From Lysobacteraceae bacterium (GTDB lineage: Bacteria; Pseudomonadota; Gammaproteobacteria; Xanthomonadales; Ahniellaceae): DNA of 54,724 nucleotides. Position numbers and translations under genes: made by a program. This document shows positions 50,373 to 54,724 of the stretch, one piece after another. Location of the stretch: NCBI GenBank assembly GCA_002995625.1, contig PVBP01000012.1:1-54724 (forward strand). Direction: 5' to 3'. Position 1 is the stretch's first letter. Each line of letters begins with the position of its first letter. The notes below the pieces were generated by a model. It worked only from the letters and a program-made list of their open reading frames with translations, made no database searches and was not told where the DNA came from.

Positions 50373-50382
50373 GACATATGTC
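50373..50382. promoter_or_regulatory. Operator-like palindrome overlapping the RND adaptor start codon
   Basis: GACATATGTC is a perfect 10-bp palindrome that contains the ATG start codon of the adaptor gene at 50378. It shares ATTGACA and TGTC with the palindrome at 49672. GGAGA just upstream is the Shine-Dalgarno. A repressor bound here would block the beginning of the gene. Confidence 0.6.
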
Positions 50383-51460
50383 CAGTTTCTCGACGGTCGT
50401 CCACACCCCTGGGGTCGATCGGCGCCGACCAGCGCTGCTGCTCGCGGTCGCGATCGGCCTGACCGGCTGCATCGCCGACCCGGCCGCGCAGCCCCCGGGC
50501 GCGGCTGGGGACATCGCGCGTCCGGTCGTCGTCGCGCATCCGATCCGGGACCAATCGCTCGCGGTGATCCGTGCCACCGGACGGACCGAGGCCGCCGACG
50601 AGCTGGCGCTGTCGTTCAAGGTCGGCGGGGTGATCGAGCAGGTCACGGCCAACGCCGGCGATCGGGTCCGCGCCGGCCAGGTGCTGGCGCGGCTCGACCG
50701 CACCGAAGCCGCTGCCGGCGCCGAGCGCGCCGCGCAGGCACTGGCGAAGGCCGAGCGTGATCTGGCGCGCGCCGAGGAGCTGGCCAGCCGCCGCCTGATC
50801 GCGCGACGCGAGCGCGACGATGCCGAGACCGCGCGGGAGGTCGCGGCGGCCACGCTGCGTGCCGCGCGCTTCGACCTGGCCTACGCCACGATCACGGCGC
50901 CCGCCGACGGGCGCATCAAGCAGCGTCTCGCGCGCGCGGGCGAGATCGTTGCGGCGGGCCAGCCAGTGCTCACGCTCGCGGCCGAGGGTCGCGGCTGGGT
51001 GGTCAAGGCCGCGCTGGCCGATCGCGAGGCGCTCCGGCTCGAGGTCGGCGATCCGGCCGAGGCGACCGCGGACGCACGCCCCGGCGAGCGCTTCGCGGCG
51101 CGGGTCGCCCGGATCGGGGGCGCTGCCGATCCGGCGACCGGCACGGTCGAGGTCGAGTTCGCGGTCGAGGATCCCGGCGGCCGTCTGCTGAGCGGGCTCG
51201 TGACGCGGATCGAGGCACGCCCGGCAGGCACCGCATCGGCGCTTGCGATCCCGGTCGCCGCGCTGGTCCGCGCCGACGGCGCGGTCGGCGAGGTCCGGCT
51301 GGTCGAGCGCGATCGAGCGGTCGCGCGCGAGGTCGTGCTCGGCCCGATCGCCGGCGAGCGCGTGCTGGTTCGCGATGGCCTCGCGCCCGGGGACCAGGTG
51401 ATCGTCGCCGGTGCCGCGTGGGTCGATCCCGGCGCCGCCGTGCGCATCGTCCCGCGCTGA
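50378..51460 (+). CDS. RND efflux periplasmic adaptor subunit (lipoprotein)
   Basis: This 360-residue membrane-fusion protein links the inner-membrane pump to an outer-membrane channel. The lipobox L-T-G-C gives a lipid-anchored Cys31. A lipoyl-like half motif (LSFKVGGVIEQVTANAGDRV, 78-97), a short alpha-helical hairpin (about 108-165, AERAAQALAKAERDLARAEE), the second lipoyl half (YATITAPADGRIKQRLARAG), a beta-barrel domain and the membrane-proximal domain follow in the usual order. The HAE-type pump gene starts 48 bp downstream. No outer-membrane TolC-like gene is within the window, so a general TolC may be used. Likely controlled by the upstream TetR protein through a palindrome on its start codon. 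Confidence 0.93.
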   Translation: MSSFSTVVHTPGVDRRRPALLLAVAIGLTGCIADPAAQPPGAAGDIARPVVVAHPIRDQSLAVIRATGRTEAADELALSFKVGGVIEQVTANAGDRVRAGQVLARLDRTEAAAGAERAAQALAKAERDLARAEELASRRLIARRERDDAETAREVAAATLRAARFDLAYATITAPADGRIKQRLARAGEIVAAGQPVLTLAAEGRGWVVKAALADREALRLEVGDPAEATADARPGERFAARVARIGGAADPATGTVEVEFAVEDPGGRLLSGLVTRIEARPAGTASALAIPVAALVRADGAVGEVRLVERDRAVAREVVLGPIAGERVLVRDGLAPGDQVIVAGAAWVDPGAAVRIVPR

Positions 51461-51508
51461 GCGCCCGCCCGCCCCTGTCCGTCACCGCCGCACCGAAGGA
51501 GCCCTCCG

Positions 51509-54500
51509 ATGACCCCGTGGTCGTTCGCGGTCGAACGCTGGCAGTTCACGCTGCTGTTCTTTGGACTGCTGGTCGCGCTCGGGCTGTGGGCGTTCCAGTC
51601 GATTCCGCGCCAGGAGGACCCGTCCTTCCCGATCCCGGTCACCAGCGTGATCGTGGTCTTCCCCGGAGCCGACCCGGCGGACGTCGAGCGGCTCGCGGTG
51701 CGGCCGATCGAAGATGCGATCGCCGAGCTCGACGACGTCAGCGACATCCGCTCGACCAGCGAGGACGGCCTCGGCGTGATCCGGGTCGAGTTCGACTGGT
51801 CGACCGATCCCGACCGCAAGTACGACGAGGTCGTGCGCGAGATCAACGCGATCCGCGGCGACCTGCCCGCCGAGATCGGCGACATCACCGTGCGCAAGAC
51901 CAATCCGGGCCTCGTCAACATCGTGCAGTACGCGCTGGTCGCCGACACGCTCGATCCACGCGCGCTGCGGCGCCTCGCCGAGGATCTCGAGGAGACGCTC
52001 GAGACGGTCCCGGGCATCCGGCGCGCCGAACGCTGGGCGGTGCCGGAACCCGAGGTCCGCGTCGCGCTCGACCTGCCGCGGCTCGCCGCGCTCGGTCTCG
52101 ACGTCGGCACCGTCGCGGCCGCGGTCGAGGGCGAGGGACGCAGCATCCCCGGCGGCGCGGTCGACGTCGGTGAGCGTCGCTACAACGTCCGCACGACCGG
52201 GGACTACGGATCGGTCGAGGACGTGGCGGCCACCGTGGTCGCCTCGCGGGACGGCCGCCGGATCCGGCTCGGCGACGTCGCCGAGGTGCGCTGGGCCACC
52301 GAGGAACCGCTGCATCTCGGCCGCTGGAACGGGCGACGCGCGGCCTTCGTGACCGCCAACATGAAGGACGGGCAGTCGATCTTCGCGGTCCAGCGCGCGC
52401 TCGACGCGCGGGTCGCCGAGTTCCGCGCCCGCCTGCCGGACGGCGTCGAGCTCCATCTCGGCTTCGAACAGGCGCGCAACGTCGCCGATCGCCTGGGACG
52501 CCTCGGCAAGGACTTCCTGATCGCGATCGCGCTGGTCTCGATCACGCTGCTGCCGCTCGGTCTGCGCGCCGCCGGCATCGTGATGGTCGCGATCCCGCTG
52601 TCGCTCGCGATCGGCGTTGCCGGGCTGTGGTTCCTCGGCTACTCGCTGAACCAGATCTCGATCGCCGGATTCGTCGTCGCGCTCGGGCTGCTGGTCGACG
52701 ACGCGATCGTCGTGGTCGAGAACATCGCGCGACGACTGCGCGACGGGCTCGACCGAACCCGCGCCGCGATCGCGGGCACCGGCGAGATCGCGCTCGCGGT
52801 GGTCGGCTGCACCGCGACGCTGGTGTTCGCTTTCCTGCCGTTGCTGAACCTCCCGGAGGGCGCCGGCAAGTTCACGCGCGGCCTGCCGCTCGCGGTGGTG
52901 CTGACGATCCTGGCCTCGCTGCTGGTCGCGTTCACGGTGGTCCCGTTCCTCGCCAGCCGGGTGCTGCCGCGCGACGCCGACCCGGAAGGCAATGCCGCGC
53001 TGCGCGCGGTGCGGCGCGCGATCCACGCGCTGTACCAGCCACTGATGCGGCGCGCGCTGGCGCGCCCGAAGGCGACGCTGGCGCTGGGGCTCGCGCTGTG
53101 CGGCGCGAGCCTCGCGCTGGTGCCGGCGATCGGCTTCTCGCTGTTCCCGGCCGCCGACAAGCCGCAGTTCCTGGTCACGATCCGCGCGCCGGAAGGCGCC
53201 TCGCTCGCCGCCACCGACCGCGCGCTCGCGTTCGTCGAGACCGAGCTCGCGCGCCACCCTGAGGTCCGCCACGCGATGGCCAACCTCGGCCGCGGCAACC
53301 CGCAGGTCTACTACAACGTGTTCCCGCTGGAGCGCCGCACCAGCACCGCCGAAGTCTTCGTGACGATGGACCGCTGGCGCGAGCGCGAGGGCGTCGCGCT
53401 GCTCGATGCGCTGCGCCGCACCTTCGACGCCTATCCGGACGCCCGGATCGTGGTCCGCCGCTTCGAGAACGGCCCGCCGATCGAGGCGCCGATCGCGGTC
53501 CGGATCTTCGGGCGCGAGCTCGCCGAGCTCGAGCGGCTGGCCGCCGAGGTCGAACGGATCGTCGCCGCCACGCCCGGCGCGCGCGACGTCGTGAACCCGG
53601 TACGCCTGCCGCGGATCGACCTCGATCTCGGCATCGACCTCGATCGGGCCGGGCTCCTCGGCATCGCCTCGATCGACATCGACCGCACCACGCGGCTCGC
53701 GATCGCGGGGTTGCCCGCCGCGACCTTCCGCGAATCGGACGGCGACGCCTTCCCGGTCGTCCTGCGGCTGCCGAACGACGGCAGCCCGCGGCTCGCGGCG
53801 CTCGACGATCTGCGTTTCGCCAGTCGGACCACCGGCGCCGCGGTCCCGCTCGCGCAGATCGGCGAGCCACGATTCGTCTCCGGCCCCAACCGGATCGAGC
53901 GCTTCGACCGCGAACGGCTCGTCACCGTGACCGCCTTCGTCGCGGAGGGCTCGGTCACCAGCCGCGTCACCGCGGACGTGCGCGAACGGCTCGCGGCCCT
54001 CGACCTGCCGCCCGGCTACCGCATCGACTTCGGCGGCGAGGCGCAGGCCGCGGCGCGCAGCCTCGCAGGTCTCGGCACCGCGGTGCTGATCGCGGTGTTC
54101 GGAATCCTCGCGATCCTGGTGCTGGAGTTCGGCTCGTTCCGCTCGGTGCTGATCGTCGCCGGCGTGATCCCGTTCGGCGTGCTCGGCGGCCTGGTGGCCC
54201 TGTGGCTCTCGGGCTACACGCTGTCCTACGTCGCGATCATCGGCTTCGTCGCGCTGATCGGCGTCGAGATCAAGAGTTCGATCCTGCTGGTGGACTTCAC
54301 CAACCAGCTCCGGCGACAGGGCATGGCGCTGCGAGAGTCGATCGAGCGCGCCGCCGAGATGCGCTTCCTGCCGATCCTGCTGACCTCGGCCACGGCGGTC
54401 GGCGGGCTCACGCCGCTGGCGCTCGCCGACAGCGCGCTGTACTCGCCGCTCGCGGTGGTGATGATCGGCGGACTGATCGCCTCGACCCTGCTCGCCCGGA

Positions 54501-54607
54501 TCGTGACGCCGGTGATGTACCTGCTGCTGCCGCCGGATCCGGGGCAGCACGAGTCGCGGGCGCCATTCGAGCCGGACGCCGCGCCGGGGGCCGCGGCCGC
54601 CGCCTGA
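51509..54607 (+). CDS. RND-family efflux pump permease
   Basis: This 1032-residue inner-membrane RND transporter is driven by the proton gradient. TM1 is at about 9-30, after which IPRQEDPSFPIPVTSVIV opens the first large periplasmic loop. TM2-TM6 (about 335-480) contain the proton-relay aspartates in ALGLLVDDAIVVVENIARRL. The second half repeats the plan, with ALIGVEIKSSILLVDF in the position of the second ALVGL.K.AIL motif. The N-terminal region, with REDPSFPI-type sequence, fits the HAE-3/MMPL-unlike 'AcrB/AcrD/AcrF' type acting on small amphiphiles. The substrate is unknown. GGAG precedes the start ATG. It forms an operon with the adaptor and probably tetR. Confidence 0.94.
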   Translation: MTPWSFAVERWQFTLLFFGLLVALGLWAFQSIPRQEDPSFPIPVTSVIVVFPGADPADVERLAVRPIEDAIAELDDVSDIRSTSEDGLGVIRVEFDWSTDPDRKYDEVVREINAIRGDLPAEIGDITVRKTNPGLVNIVQYALVADTLDPRALRRLAEDLEETLETVPGIRRAERWAVPEPEVRVALDLPRLAALGLDVGTVAAAVEGEGRSIPGGAVDVGERRYNVRTTGDYGSVEDVAATVVASRDGRRIRLGDVAEVRWATEEPLHLGRWNGRRAAFVTANMKDGQSIFAVQRALDARVAEFRARLPDGVELHLGFEQARNVADRLGRLGKDFLIAIALVSITLLPLGLRAAGIVMVAIPLSLAIGVAGLWFLGYSLNQISIAGFVVALGLLVDDAIVVVENIARRLRDGLDRTRAAIAGTGEIALAVVGCTATLVFAFLPLLNLPEGAGKFTRGLPLAVVLTILASLLVAFTVVPFLASRVLPRDADPEGNAALRAVRRAIHALYQPLMRRALARPKATLALGLALCGASLALVPAIGFSLFPAADKPQFLVTIRAPEGASLAATDRALAFVETELARHPEVRHAMANLGRGNPQVYYNVFPLERRTSTAEVFVTMDRWREREGVALLDALRRTFDAYPDARIVVRRFENGPPIEAPIAVRIFGRELAELERLAAEVERIVAATPGARDVVNPVRLPRIDLDLGIDLDRAGLLGIASIDIDRTTRLAIAGLPAATFRESDGDAFPVVLRLPNDGSPRLAALDDLRFASRTTGAAVPLAQIGEPRFVSGPNRIERFDRERLVTVTAFVAEGSVTSRVTADVRERLAALDLPPGYRIDFGGEAQAAARSLAGLGTAVLIAVFGILAILVLEFGSFRSVLIVAGVIPFGVLGGLVALWLSGYTLSYVAIIGFVALIGVEIKSSILLVDFTNQLRRQGMALRESIERAAEMRFLPILLTSATAVGGLTPLALADSALYSPLAVVMIGGLIASTLLARIVTPVMYLLLPPDPGQHESRAPFEPDAAPGAAAAA

Positions 54608-54681
54608 AGTCGCGCTGAGCCGCCAGCGACCGTTCATCGCATGTCCGCGCGCCGCGCGCTGGCCTGCGCGAGAATTCCGGC

Positions 54682-54724
54682 ATGCGACCACCCCCTCGCC
54701 CCGCGCCGCTCGCGGCCGTCGCCG
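54682..54724 (+). CDS. Possible start of a further gene, cut by the window edge
   Basis: An ATG at 54682 opens a frame (MRPPPRPAPLAAVA) that runs off the right end. It is preceded by a GAGAAT that might be a -10 box, but no Shine-Dalgarno is clear. Only 14 codons are visible, so whether it is a real gene, and its product, cannot be judged. An alternative frame from ATG 54641 is also open. Confidence 0.25.
   Translation, partial: MRPPPRPAPLAAVA

Noticed and set aside
1-54724. Mobile element, prophage or genomic island
   Set aside because: No transposase, integrase, phage structural gene or tRNA-flanked direct repeat was seen, and base composition stays uniformly GC-rich.

Overview
The window is a very GC-rich chromosomal segment of a gammaproteobacterium, most likely of the order Lysobacterales (Xanthomonadales), Rhodanobacteraceae/Dokdonella-like. 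The evidence is the gene set (PilU, an EfpL/YeiP-type EF-P paralogue, UbiH-family hydroxylases, RlmM, ParC, Tdh, HD-GYP/EAL signalling), a cluster of GTAGGAGC-type REP elements, and many secreted proteins and lipoproteins. I see no rRNA, tRNA, insertion sequence, prophage or CRISPR array. Genes are densely packed and many are joined by ATGA or GTGA overlaps. The track of open frames is crowded with antisense shadow frames, which I discarded.

Layout. 1-3.8 kb: the start of a DUF4398-type lipoprotein diverging from pilU, then six REP-pair units, then a NarL-type response regulator and its histidine kinase. 4-13 kb: two acetyltransferases, a small HEAAH protein, a three-gene operon (two ubiquinone-type flavin hydroxylases and an MFS exporter), a DUF6580 membrane protein next to a PduO-type cobalamin adenosyltransferase, a short-chain dehydrogenase, EfpL and a DMT exporter. 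13-27 kb: a secreted subtilisin with a PA domain, RlmM, a glutathione peroxidase, then three consecutive secreted proteins (DUF3616, ExeM-like nuclease, lysyl-endopeptidase-like protease). 27-30 kb: an overlapping CheX / response regulator / membrane Hpt-kinase operon. 30-32 kb: threonine aldolase and an FG-GAP repeat protein. 32-36 kb: a GH17-GT2 NdvB-like glucan synthase coupled to a phospholipase A2-like lipoprotein. 36-44 kb: parC, a DNA glycosylase, two paralogous TPR-like envelope proteins (one with a TonB domain), a penicillin-acylase-family hydrolase and tdh. 44-49 kb: a c-di-GMP operon (HD-GYP, EAL, small membrane protein), an Ada-like repair regulator and a DUF3313-type lipoprotein. 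49.7-54.6 kb: TetR regulator, RND adaptor and RND pump, with two matching operator-like palindromes.

The most unusual signal is a short C-terminal motif, [IV]-F-x-[DS]-G-F-E followed by a 1-4 residue Ala/Gly/Ser/Pro tail that ends in Pro. It occurs at the very end of four otherwise unrelated exported proteins (genes at 18503, 20088, 24125 and, on the opposite strand, 32284). It looks like a shared sorting or processing tag, but it lacks the hydrophobic helix and basic tail of LPXTG, PEP-CTERM or GlyGly-CTERM signals. Other points of interest are the self-contained Hpt-kinase/receiver/CheX module without CheW, the HD-GYP protein whose HD is MD, the TonB-domain protein with a lipoprotein-like N terminus, and the glucan synthase/PLA2-like pair.
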